The position numbers and the translations under genes are program-made. From assembly GCA_027575765.1 (NCBI GenBank), contig JANBPT010000065.1, positions 1-64,000 of the forward strand: 64,000 bases of DNA. Direction: 5' to 3'. The stretch is from Tieghemiomyces parasiticus (Eukaryota > Kickxellomycota > Dimargaritomycetes > Dimargaritales > Dimargaritaceae). This document shows positions 34,578 to 46,500 of the stretch, one piece after another (position 1 is the first letter of the stretch; every line of letters begins with the position of its first letter). The notes beneath the pieces were generated by a model, which searched no databases, was not told the DNA's origin, and saw only the letters and a list, made by a program, of their open reading frames with translations.

Positions 34578-37500
34578 CGCGAGGAGGCAAAGGGCCGGCC
34601 GTCACATTAGTGGAGGGAACGGGCCGCCAGAATTAGCCAAGGTGAAGGGGAAAAGTAGGGGGAGAGAAGTAGGCCTACGCATGTCAGGGCCTGCCAATTC
34701 ACGGGAGTCGGACTCGAAAAAAATAAAGAGCCACGGGACACTAGGAAAGGGCAAAAGGGGGACTGGTCTGGCGGGATTAGGAAAGGGGTGGGGTGAGCGG
34801 AGGGCCCATGGTGACGGGTCTACGAAATACACTAGATGAGGGAACCAGGGGCTAACCCTCACTCCCTCTTCGGACGCTATACCAAGTGGGGTGTGGTCGG
34901 GAAATGGCCAACAAAGAAAGCGGATAAGGGGCGGTTGGCCTTGGTATTGCCATCTTTGGATGTTGAGAGGAGGGAAGCGGTGTAAAGAGGGTGGGGTGGG
35001 CAGGGTTTAGCTCAGAAGTGGGGAGGGGAGGGTACCCTTCCAGGACCAAGCTCTAGCGAGGCGGAAGATAAAAAGTAGGGGGGGGTGTAACAACGGACCA
35101 ATACGTTGAGGTTTGGAACCCCCCCTTCATTTCCTCCTCCCCTCATTTCAGTAGAGATGCGGCGGAAAAGGAATTAGTGTCGGCGTATCACGAGGGAGAG
35201 GGGTCGGTTAAGGCGGTTCCTGTCTTGGCTGCGCCGTTCCACCCCTCCTTTCTCCACCGGCCATGACCATGGCGACATAAGCGGTGGGCCCTCAAGCAAT
35301 AATCCACCTAGGTCAGCCGCCTATCCATTATTTCCAAGGTCAGCGGTACTAATTACATTTACCCCTTAGCACTGCCGGACATAGATGCGCAATCTGCCCA
35401 CTACCCATCACTGGCCGCTGTGTCAGTTTGCGCCTACGCCTTCCAATTCGTTGGGTTCTTCTCGCACCAACCTGCAATACCACTGTTCTGTTTGTTTGCC
35501 TCGCTAGATACGGTTCTACCTTTCGGAACCCCCCCCAGACACACGCCAACATCAGCGACTGATCCTCCACTATCTTTTCATTCAAGTACTCCGCCTCATT
35601 GCCCCTGGCTATTAGGCATGATCACGGTGTCGCGTTTCACAGCGAGTGGAACCAGCGGTGGTAACAGAGCCACCCCCTTCCTCGTTCTGCAGTTTATCCT
35701 AATCATTTTTCAAAAAAAAACTTGGATTTTAACGTGGTTATTTTTCGAGAACGTCTCATTGTTGAACCACACACGCAATCGGACTCCCGGAAGAGACTGT
35801 ATGGTTGGAATGAGAGGCGTCCGCTCCGCACATCATGAAATGAATATGTGTCGGGTTTCTATTTTGAAGCAACGATTACGATCGCCACCGTGGGCACTGG
35901 GTACCCGTGGGGTCGATACAATAATCCCCTCGCCCCTGTGCCTCGTTTGGGACCGAACGTCGGACTTAACATTGCCCCTTTCTTAGCGCGTCCATTTCAT
36001 TAGCAACTGAATACCGGATGGGGTATCCCGTCGGAGTTGGCTCGATACCCCTAGACCGCCACCACCTTCCCCTCCGCCCTAACCACGGGGCGATACCAGT
36101 CCTTGATTGTCGTGATACAATCCCTTATTCCTGTAAAAGTAAGCTTACTATAATTAACGTAGGTGCGGGGATGGATTCCAACGCAAGTCCGAAGTGAGTG
36201 AGGGGTCGGTCGGGCGGGTTTCACTCTGTAGTAATCTGTGCAGCTGAATCTATTAAGAAAGTATGAGGCCGGCCAAGTCTATGCAGGATGCGATCCAAGC
36301 AGGCCTCCCGCATGACCTGGACACCCCTCCCCTCTTGCCTTCCACGGCAGTGCGATAAATTCTGGTCGGACACCATGCTGTGAAGGTCTCCCTTATCACC
36401 CCTGACTTGGTAGTATGTCGGATATAGCCCACTTCCTTTTCGTACCAACCCGCCCTTTCTGTCCGCATAGCCCTCTAGGTATGTTTACGGGAGAGTGAGG
36501 CCCATTCGCTCTATAATGGGCGGTCAGTCAACGCCGTTTAGTGTGAGCATCCTCGCCAAGAAACACCGCTTACCGGGGCGTACCGCCGATAAACGTGGGT
36601 GGCCGAAGACCCCGGCTATCTGAGTACGCAAGTGTTGGACAAATATACAATATAACCTAGAAGGGGATGTAGATTAAAACGGCTTCCCTAACCCCTTTGG
36701 CTCGTGACTATTGTAGTAACCCCGCACGCGGGGGCCGATTTCGGCATTGTAAGTCGTCACGTGCGCCATCCCCACCCTCTCAGCTTCAACCTCCATCTAC
36801 ATTGCATTTAACTTAACGTCTGGAACCTAGAACGATAAACCTGGACGTGGCCGGTAAGGTAGCTGCAACCCGCTATTGACAAGGGATTCAAATCATTTAA
36901 ATGAGGGGAGGCCAGAATGCAAAGAGGGTGTGCGATGGAGGACCTTGTTCGCCAAGGCGCCATCCCTCTCTTGCCTTACTGGTAGCTACTCTCCCTCCTT
37001 CTCCTAGCTGGACGGCTAAACTCGGCATAACCCACCTTAATAGTGCGAGTCGGGGACGCCATTTCAGGCCTTTATTAACATCCACTGATTTACCAATCAA
37101 CTCTTTGATAACCTGCCGCGAACCAAGGGGTGTCATACAATGTGACAATCTATCTGTGCCTCCTTTCCTATGATCTGCCAATTCGAATACCCGGAAGTGC
37201 GGTCACGGTAGTAAATTACCGTTGGAAGCGATTTAGGGAGAATATGATGCATCGGGCGGGGAAAGTAGCGAAGGTCAGTGCGATTTTAATTTAGGGCTGG
37301 GGGGAGGGTTCAAGTTGACCTCAAACCACCAGACCAACGGTTAAGAACCAAAGAAGGTTTTGAACCAAGGCATTGGTACCGGAGACGCTGCCTTAAAAAT
37401 AGCAAAATATAAAAAGTATCTGAGGGACTCTAAATCCTTGGCGGGAACAGTGGAAGAGGAAATGAGTGCGTTGGCCCGCAACAGCCGTTGTTGCTTCGCT

Positions 37501-38897
37501 GGCTATGTAGTAGTGTGGGCAACCGTAAATGTTGCGATATAGGTCGTCAGTTGCACCGCGATTATTTTTTTGAAGGCACATTTACCAACTAGCTAGAGCT
37601 CACCTTAGGGTGCGGCGAACTAGCTCTGTGCCTCCTATTCCCACACTTTAGCCGGTTTAATGACTTTGTTACTTTTCGAATTGCATGCCCAAACCAACTC
37701 TCTAAGCCATGGGACCTCCAGGTTGTAGTGCAAAGAGGGGATGGATTAGATCAGGTGGCATACTCGCTTTAGATACAGAGAGGCCCCAAACTACCTCTCT
37801 AACGGTCGGTCAACGATAGCATCTAACTTGCGAACGATAGGTTAATCGCACACCTTTATGTGGACGGCGAAACAGGAAAGTTGAAGCGCTCGCCGTTTTA
37901 TAGTTTGCTTCGTGCGGATAAGGCTGGGAAGGACGCAATCCACTCCATTGACTGTTTTGAGCCCGGGTCCAATTTACTGTGTAGAGCCGGGGAAGAGCTG
38001 CATGCCCTGGTAATCAGGATTGGCTGAAAAGTGCAAGGTGAAACTTCGCCATCGAATCAGTCTAGGGGGACATGGGCCGTACTGTATACTGGGATTGTCG
38101 GATCTCATCGAGAATCCGATGGTAGGAATCAGTCGTCAGATAGACATACCTTACCTGGAATACTACTATTTAAGATGCGGCAGGAGCCCTAACCTGTCGC
38201 GGTGGGTCTCGGAATAACGTAATGACCGATTGGCGCGGAAGGTGTTTGGCCGGCTTTGCTTAAATCACTTTCTAAGCTTTTACGGGCAATGTCAGTCCCG
38301 CTGCCACATCAAGATGTCAGCAGCTGGAAAGATCCCGCATATTTTCCCCCTATCCGGAACCCACAGCTGGTAGGCTTTATTTTCATGATCATGAGAGCAA
38401 GCCACGCCATATAATGTATCGTGGGGGAAACTGATAGCGCGGCGGGATAATCGATTCAGACCACAAGGGTTAAAAGCCGTCTCGCTTCCAGAATACTTCA
38501 GAGGAACAGCGTGCGTTCAATTTGGCCTGGTTTCTAGCACGGTATTTAGAAACCACAACACCTTGCCAGTTCATAGGTGAATTGAATTTTACACCCATCC
38601 GGGAGCGAGGAACATGGGTCCTTGTTCCTTCATCACCCACTTCACACTAAATCTTAACGGTTCGCTAACCAGGGTCTACCAAGGACTATCGTTCAAGTTA
38701 AAGTTACAAAAATTATAGACCTGTTAGACACGGAATAGGGTAAGAAATAGTACATCGACCGTCCTGGTACCATGATAAGCTCTCTTTGATTATTACATAC
38801 AGCGTTATCTACACTGTGGCCCATGAACCCATCCCCTTTCTAAATATTTTTTTGGCTACTTGCTTGCGTCCTTTACACTTCGCGATCTACACGATGA
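34578..38897. other. Gene-poor spacer upstream of the zinc-finger gene
   Basis: No gene recognised. About 34.6-35.1 kb is purine-rich on the plus strand, so pyrimidine-rich in the direction of the zinc-finger gene, and may belong to its regulatory region. An open frame at 35420-35986 (188 codons, plus) has patches of hydrophobic residues but no signal peptide, domain or splice partners, so I do not call it a gene. Confidence 0.45.
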
Positions 38898-38900
38898 TGA

Positions 38901-39257
38901 AGTGGCTGGTATTTATTCATCGAACTAGACGGCGTCTCGGTTAATACCATCGACTTGTCCTATACCGGCGCAGGGAGCGAGGTATACGCTGCCTATCCAT
39001 CTACTGTCTTTCTGGATCATATCCCATTATGTTCCCGATATCGGCCAGGACGGGTTAATTTTACCAATCCCCTCATCACCTTTGGACCCTTTATTTACGG
39101 GAGAATAAATATCACAATCCATCGATCCCATCGCGCACAATGGGTAGTGCAGGTCCTGGGATGGCAATTTTTAATCAAACAGCATATCAAGGGGGGCCAC
39201 CCAGCCCTCCCCACCTCGTCGTCTCCTTGGCGTGCGGATGGTATCCCAAGCCAATGA
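38901..39257 (+). other. Open frame of 118 codons, possible exon, unassigned
   Basis: Open from just after a TGA at 38898-38900 to a stop at 39257. The translation has balanced composition, includes the stretch FIELDGVSVNTIDLSYTGAG and carries N-x-T sequons. A further frame at 39232-39609 has similar character (segment YYSLNGTNSFEVPALTLEEV). I could not link them by convincing splice sites, and no domain is recognised. Chance frames of this length are expected in the window. Confidence 0.12.
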
Positions 39258-39609
39258 TGGAGAGAAATTGGACTTGGCTATGGATGGTTTAATAATGGCC
39301 AAGATTTACTTCTACCCCTTCACTCCCACCCATGTACTTTATACTCCCACACAATCTCCCCACCGGAAACACGTACCTCTTCGATATAATCATACCGAGT
39401 ATCCCTCACATCCCCTTCCCTTCGTCTATTACTCACTTAACGGCACTAATTCTTTCGAAGTCCCAGCTCTGACTCTGGAGGAAGTCGGTGATCAACCTAT
39501 TAAGAGTACCGCACCCCTGTCGGCTGCAAAGCTGCAGGGCATGCACAGCACGAGCATGAAGGAGTGCGTCTCTTTCTCTCTTTTTCTTTCCGGATCGTAC
39601 AGGTTATAA

Positions 39610-42600
39610 TAGGAATCCGTGTAACTGACCAACCATGAAGAGTTTGTTAATGGCGACATCGGTAACCGCCTATAATCGTAAGTCGTCGTCCCAGATAAGG
39701 TATTCATTTCCCTCGCCGCCCACCTCTCCTTCTTCTGCGCCGGTTTCATCGTAACAACCGGAATCGCGGATCCTCAGGGTGGAGTAGTGAGAACGAGGAC
39801 TGCGGATGAAACTACCCTGCCCGAGCCGCGTCACAGAGCGTCGTGGGAGCCTTTGGGGACTGTACAATGTGGACGTTAAGAGAAGTGATAATTCGGAAAA
39901 TAAATATGGGGGCCCCAATGGCAATTCCAATAACCCACCATTCGGAAGAATAGGATAGTTTCAACCCCTCCTCATTGCTTCACTAGATTCCCACCTGTCC
40001 TCGGTATAATTCTGAATACTAGTCCGTCAGAAGGGTCAAAGTCCGGCGCCAGGCACTTCCCCCATTTCCGGTCCTTTCGCTTCATGAGGACTCGGACCAG
40101 TATGCATCCATCTCCTTTTGACCCTATCTTCTGTTTCGAAAGCCCCTGGCGCCCCTTTTAACTTTGCGGCAGCGCGCGTGTATCATGTACCCCATTCTTT
40201 AACACCTTAGGATGGCAGGCACATCAGATTGCCTGGGAGGCCGGTCTACCAAATTGGGAAGGATTCAGTCCACTACGAGAGGTATCGTGTAGAATCGGCA
40301 GGGTGGCCCGGCTGAGGGAGGCACGGCAGGGAGAGAAGAATTCCGACTGGAATTGGTAAATGTCTCGTCTGACCTCTAAAATCCTATCTATGCATGGTCA
40401 AGTGACATGACCGGCCCTGTACATGTGGCAGGCCTTACATCTCGCTACATAAACCAGCTTGAGGGCGATATGGAGAGTAGTTCCTTCATGGGACATACAC
40501 TGAAAATGGTCCCCGTATTCCTTCCAATGAGGGTTGGGACCACTGCAGCGTCCTGGGTTTAAACAGGCGGGGCCTACTGCCCCACGGTAAGTACCCCCCT
40601 TCTTTTACATGGGCAGCCTTACTTACTCTTAAGGAGCGATCAAGTATCCGCTCTTCACTTTTCTAGGAGTGCCGATACATAATTGTAGACATGTGCGGGT
40701 CCAGAGGGTAGAAAACAAATGTGAAGTATAAAGGAATCAGGTCCGATGGACACTGCGAGCGAAGGCCGCGTTTTACATTCCCGCCCATATCGGGAAGTCC
40801 GTTGTAGGGGAGTCGCACGTCCAAGGGGCCAGGGCCCCTCAATGAATGAACCCCGCTCGGTGAACCTTCCTCTTCGTACCCTTTGAATGAAACAGTGCGT
40901 CCGCAAAGTCCGCTCAGGGGTTCTGTACACCGATATACATACATTGACACGCATAGATGGCTTGAGCGACTAAGTATCACCCCACCTCTGTCGCCACCCC
41001 GCCGTTGACCGTGCCTTTAGAAACTGGCCCGGGAAAATGCTGTTCGGGGCTTCATTAATAAGCTAACCGAAAGCCCATCGTAGTGACATCACAGCTTACT
41101 TGGAGCGGGGGGGTAATGCAGGCCATGACAAAAATAAACGACGAGCATAGTCGAGGATTGATGCGACGATAGTTTTGTGCAGACTGTGTGGCAAGTATTA
41201 TAGGCCCGCGGCTCTTTTTTGATACAACGAGGCACCCAACATAACAAGCGAGAGAGTGATGGGGGGCTAGGTTGTGGATGCAAGGAGCGCGCAGATCAAC
41301 GTAGCCCAGCAGGTAGGTTACTTTCTCCATACCACCACCTATTTCACCCTGCTCGCAGCCCCCCTCCAGAACCATGACTGGTCGACAAGGGGACGACGAG
41401 CTGAATGGCGGTGAGGTTGTCCAGGGGAGGCGAACCGAATGACACCAAGTCACCCTCCTTATATTTTAGTGGTCAAGGTTGTTGCTTTTTTACTCTTCAT
41501 TGATATCGGTGAGGTTAATGCGTCAATCAATAAGGAGTCTCTAGAGTCCATCCCAGTATGCGGGTATGCGCGTGAGGGATAACGAGGGGAGTGAACAGAG
41601 CAGACGAATTGCCGGGCCGTATCGAGGGGCTCGTATACCTGGACGTGGCCAATAGCGGCAGTGAGCTTCGATAGTGGTAAGTGCTGGTTAGTGTTTGGAG
41701 AGGGTGGAATATCACCTCCTAGCTGGTAAGCAAGCGCTGGTTCCAAGCGGGTCGCGGTAGGCTGGGGCCCGGGCGCGTTTACCCGCAGCAGGAAAAATAG
41801 AGTGGGTGAGGAATAATGCGGCTGGAGAGGATGAACGTTAGGTTACTCTAGAGCACCCAGGAAGCTGCCCATCTCCGGTCAACACATATATAATATGTTT
41901 TATTTTCATGAGGAGTTGCGGGTAGCTCGTATGGTGGCGACTAATTGTAAGGGGTTGTCGAGCAATGGGGACCTGCGGTTTAGCCGAGACTTGGGGCATC
42001 GATACGATACAGTGCCAGCCATCATCACCTGGGCACCAATGGGGTGTGGCTGGCCGCCCAATGTACGGGCCGAGCTCCTCCGTTCAGGAGCACAATCCAC
42101 AGTAGGCCAACGGCCCGGTTGAGCACTTTATTCTTTGCCTTCGCCGGCTGGCACCGGCAATTCATTAAGTTACTAATAAACCGATCCCTCGGACCATGCC
42201 AATCTGTCGGCTTGGCCAGCTCCGACCAACGAACGCGCGGACTCACAGTCCCTCGTCCCACTGGCCTTAACCATGCCACCCGCTACTGACCAGCGAGCGC
42301 ACCGATTCACAATAACTTCCTACTCCCAACGTGATGAAAAAATGATGGCGGTGGAACCTGTTCCAATTGTCCCCCATCCCACCCCGCTTCCCTCCGCATC
42401 GCAACGGAGTCCAGGTAGGCTTGTGCCCCTTTTCCGGCTAACTCGTGCTTGCCCCTGAAGACGATGCACCTAATCTGGCAATCCGACCTCTGTGGAATGA
42501 GGGCGGAGGAGAGTGTGGCCTAGACGCAAGTTCAGGGTCTTCCAGTGTGCCCTACTTAGGTCGACGGCTTGGGAGGGGGGAAGGGGGGTGCAATGAAGGT

Positions 42601-43379
42601 GGTGCGTGTATGGGGGTGAGAGGAACAAGTCGGTACCACTCTCAACTGAGCACTGCTGAACGTTCCCATCCATTTCCCCATCCATTCCATCCCCTCCGTC
42701 GGGTATCGGACTAGGACACCCTATTTGTTCAAATTGAATCCCCTTTAGCACCTGGTACGCCTAGTTCGCCGGAGGCTGATGTGGAAAATGCGCGTGTGTG
42801 GGTTTGAGCGCTTCATCCTCGTTGGCGGCGGCTCCCTAGCCACTAGACTGGGCTGTACACCTCCTTCTAAATATAATTGTTCTGGTCGTTCTTTTCGTAC
42901 GTGGTAAAGTTGGCTGCTCAGCTGAAATACCAGTAGGCGGTGGCCATTGCGGGCCTCGGGAGCTTAGACTTTTCTCTGACCACTTCCGAGTGCCACCTTT
43001 CGCCCCGCCTACTTTCTATTCGTTTGAGGGGCGGGGACTGAGGTCACCTATCGACTCTCAGTAAACCAGAGCGTCAGGCCACACCACCTGCAGTTATCGT
43101 CACTGTTATTACTTGCAAGCTTGAGATGTGCAGTCAATGGCTTGAACCCAGGCTGCAATTTTACACGCACACACAAGTCTCCGTGAGTACCTTCAACGGC
43201 GACTCTAACCCATTCAAGTAGTATGCGTAAAGGCTACTTTCATTTTTGTACAGATTCGCCCCTTCCCTACTTCTCTCTTCGTTTCATTTTTTTTAAAACC
43301 GCTATTCCTCATTCCACGCCTAAGATTGTTCGACGCTAGTCTATGACCATACAACCCTTCATATTACCGCTGGATTGCA
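39610..43379. other. Gene-poor spacer
   Basis: I see no gene. Small open frames on both strands lack motifs. A short perfect inverted repeat GGGGCC-AG-GGCCCC lies near 40826-40839. Confidence 0.4.
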
Positions 43380-43568
43380 GTGTCTTCTTATGACTGGCTG
43401 TCTGAAAAACATACACCCAAACCACCCTTCATTGTTCCTGTAATAAACTATGCTCGCAACCCCATCGTTATTTCACGCACCAGCCGCGTTCGGCCACACT
43501 ACTTCTCCTGCGACCGTTTCCCAGCATCTACGCACTACATCTGCGGCCTGGCTCACGATTGCCTGTAA
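43380..43568 (+). other. Open frame of 62 codons after an acceptor-like site, unassigned
   Basis: A reading frame of 62 codons follows the sequence GGATTGCAG, which resembles a splice acceptor, and ends in TAA. The predicted peptide contains three cysteines (segment HYICGLAHDCL at the end) and could be the last exon of a small secreted protein. No first exon with a signal peptide was found upstream, so the call is speculative. Confidence 0.1.
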
Positions 43569-46500
43569 TAGGTAATGCTAGTGAAGTGCTCGGTGTGGTG
43601 GGGCGGCAAAATATAGCGAGTAAAGCACACATTAGAAGAGTGTAAGGCGGCACCCGGCGGGTCGGAGCTGGATTGGGGTTGCAACCTGTCCAGATGCGTC
43701 GCGGGCAGCAATAGTGAGTGTCAACCACTATCGGTGGGGGTGGGCACATGGTCCTAACAAGGGAGGGGGGAAGGTGCGTACGCCAGAATTTTGGTGAGAG
43801 TGGATGGGGAGCCCATCGCACGATGGCATGGCTGAGGGGCTTGGTCCGAACAGCGCACCCAATTCCGGGTAGGCGACGGAGGTGTTCCATCTGACGTGCT
43901 AAGTTATCGACTCTATTTTTATATTTACCTGCGCATTGGTTTGTAGCTAGTCACTTCGGCAGTGCGTATTCGGATTTTCGGTTCGTCCCTGACCACCCTG
44001 TTGTTCCAAGGATAGTGATATCCTGAGGGTAATACTTTGAACCTTTTAAGAGACTACCCACGTCCCCCTTTCCTCCCTACTCCTCCCCTCCAGTTTGCAG
44101 TTGCGTATGATTTAAGTTTGCGAAGCTGAATTTGGGCAAAGTCCTGCGTAGCAGTAGCTTCAAGTGCACGCTAGCCAGGGTACTCGTGAGGGCAAGCGTT
44201 TGGGTGGCGAGTTTCCTTTGTACATTCAGCAACCTAGTCGTTACAACTGCCCTCTACTGTAGCTATCCTAATAAACCTTCTTTTTTGGCACGCCAGGGAC
44301 CAATTATACTAACGCACCGCGCTGACCGGTTGGATTGTCCAACAAAAATAACTTGATTCGGCTTTGGTATACCAAGGAGAAGGGGAAAGTGGGGTTGGTG
44401 GTGGGAATGGGTGACTGGTGGGATTATCGCAGAGTGGAAGGCGGCGTTGGTGAGGTACCGATGTATTTGGTGACGGGGGGTCGCGTAATTTTAGTCCAGT
44501 CATTCGGGATACGACGCGGGTAAACAGATCGACTGGTTGGTTACTATATTGGTTTTTAGTTGGGGTTGGGACCTGTCCACGTTTCCAGGCCCGGTCAATA
44601 TCACCATCTACCTTGACAGCGAAATCTGGTGCCCATTCTTCAATCGACCCGGTCAGTGCAGTCTGTTCGGCAATACCTTCCATCGCAGGTGGATCCCTCC
44701 CTAAATCTATTCTCGTCGAGAGTTAATCCATACAGTAGATGAGTGGTAGTGCTGCCTAGGGGGAACGCACCAACAATGTAAGAGCGCATGCGTCCGCATG
44801 GGCGGGTTGGCGAGGTTGGCGACCCGCACTGCATTTAGGGCCAAGCGGAAAACTTCACTCGCCACACTCTCATTGTGTCTGTCCTATGTGGCCCTCAACA
44901 GCATTGAAATGGATAACCGTGATATGCTGCACAAAAGGTCGAGGTGTCCTGCTGCAATAGGCAGGTTGAACATGTCATCTTACCACTGCCGCTTGGGGGC
45001 GGTGCTGGCCGCCCTGCCCTCGTACTGCAACCGAGACTGGACATGCGCTATAGTCAAGGGGCCCCTACCAGTGTCGTATTACAGGCCACAGTCACAGTCC
45101 AGGTTTACCCGAGCACCGCCAACAACTCAGGGAGGGGGCTGTCGACTGTGCTCGCATGCATTACCTGCTACCATTGAAAATTCGAACAGGCACCAATTCT
45201 TGCCCGTCATGCCCGACATCGCTCGGATCAATACTGTGCGTCTTTAGCCATGACTGTACGTGAGGCTGGTGTTCTATCTTTATCGTTGTTCTCCAAGTGA
45301 TGAAATGGCCAACGGTTACTGACCGTGGCGTTTCTATCGTACATTGTACTTGGATACATTATCAACCGCCTTGAGCCAAGAGGAGAGACGATGCCCTGCC
45401 GAGTATCACTTTTAGATTTACCCTTTCCCACTAATCTCGCCCCATCCTAATGCCCAACTGCTGACATACCCGGCCAAGTCAGAAAGGAGGGGCCGTATCA
45501 GAAATATCAATACGGCCGGGTTACACCGAAACGGTCGGGACACAGCGGATGGAACAGGTGGGAGAAAGTCGAACAAGTAGGCTACCTCCTCTGGTAATGG
45601 CTGGACGAACGCAGTCCGCCAACTAGATTGACGTCACGGCATAGCCGAAAATCGGCTAGCATAACTGATGTTCAGGGAATCACTTGGAGACTCTAACACA
45701 TCGCACTCCTGGCCAAATGGCCCACAGTATTTTGTGTTGTGATTGTAGCTACGCCTCTTCATTTTTTTGGACAATGAGCGGGTAGTTGGCACTTGACACA
45801 CTTTGGCGTGAAGACGAAGGGTCAGCGGTCGATGGTCTCTAGATAATATCCGAGTGGCTCCAAAATGACCTAACCTCACTGTCAGCTGTCAAATGAGCTA
45901 AAGAGACGATATGCTACTGGCGGAGGCGTGTATAAAAGCAAAAGTCAGGTACAGGCCAAATCAATACCCTGTGACACTTGCCTGATAGGGCGGGTGTAAA
46001 AATAAGGTACGGCGACAGGAGGACTCGCGAGGTGCGGGCTTTGCAGCAGCCATCACTGCTCCTTGTCTCCATAAGAAGAGTTTAATGTAGCTCAGGTGGG
46101 GTATAATTTTAGGTCAGTATAACACTGGTACAAGGAGGGAAGGAGAGGGGTTTGGTGAGTACAGGTACCCACACTCATCGACAGGCCTGACTGGGACGGT
46201 ATATTGACCCTTCTCGGATTTGGTGCAACTCAGCCACTGTATTGCGGGCCGGCACCAGGCCACTGTTGGGGAGGGTCCTAAACGTTGGGAATATGAGCTT
46301 AGCTACGACTCTACTACGAACTAGATCGTACCACGCCGTAGCGCCCTGAAATTTTCTTCAAGAGCCCTGATTTCATGACTCCCTTATTTGGGGTGTATCC
46401 CTTCTGCCGCGGGACCTGCACAGTCGGAGTGGATAAATTATGTCCCGCTACGCTGAAGAGAATGTAACTTAACTTAATCACTAGCTTGTCCAAAGGATAG

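Noticed and set aside
35420..35986. 188-codon open frame on the plus strand
   Set aside because: Longest frame in the desert, with hydrophobic patches, but no signal peptide, no family motif and mixed codon use. Only a search or transcript data could rescue it.
43125..43145. Minus-strand GGTTCAAGCC resembling a tRNA T loop
   Set aside because: Stem positions do not pair, and no other cloverleaf part is present.
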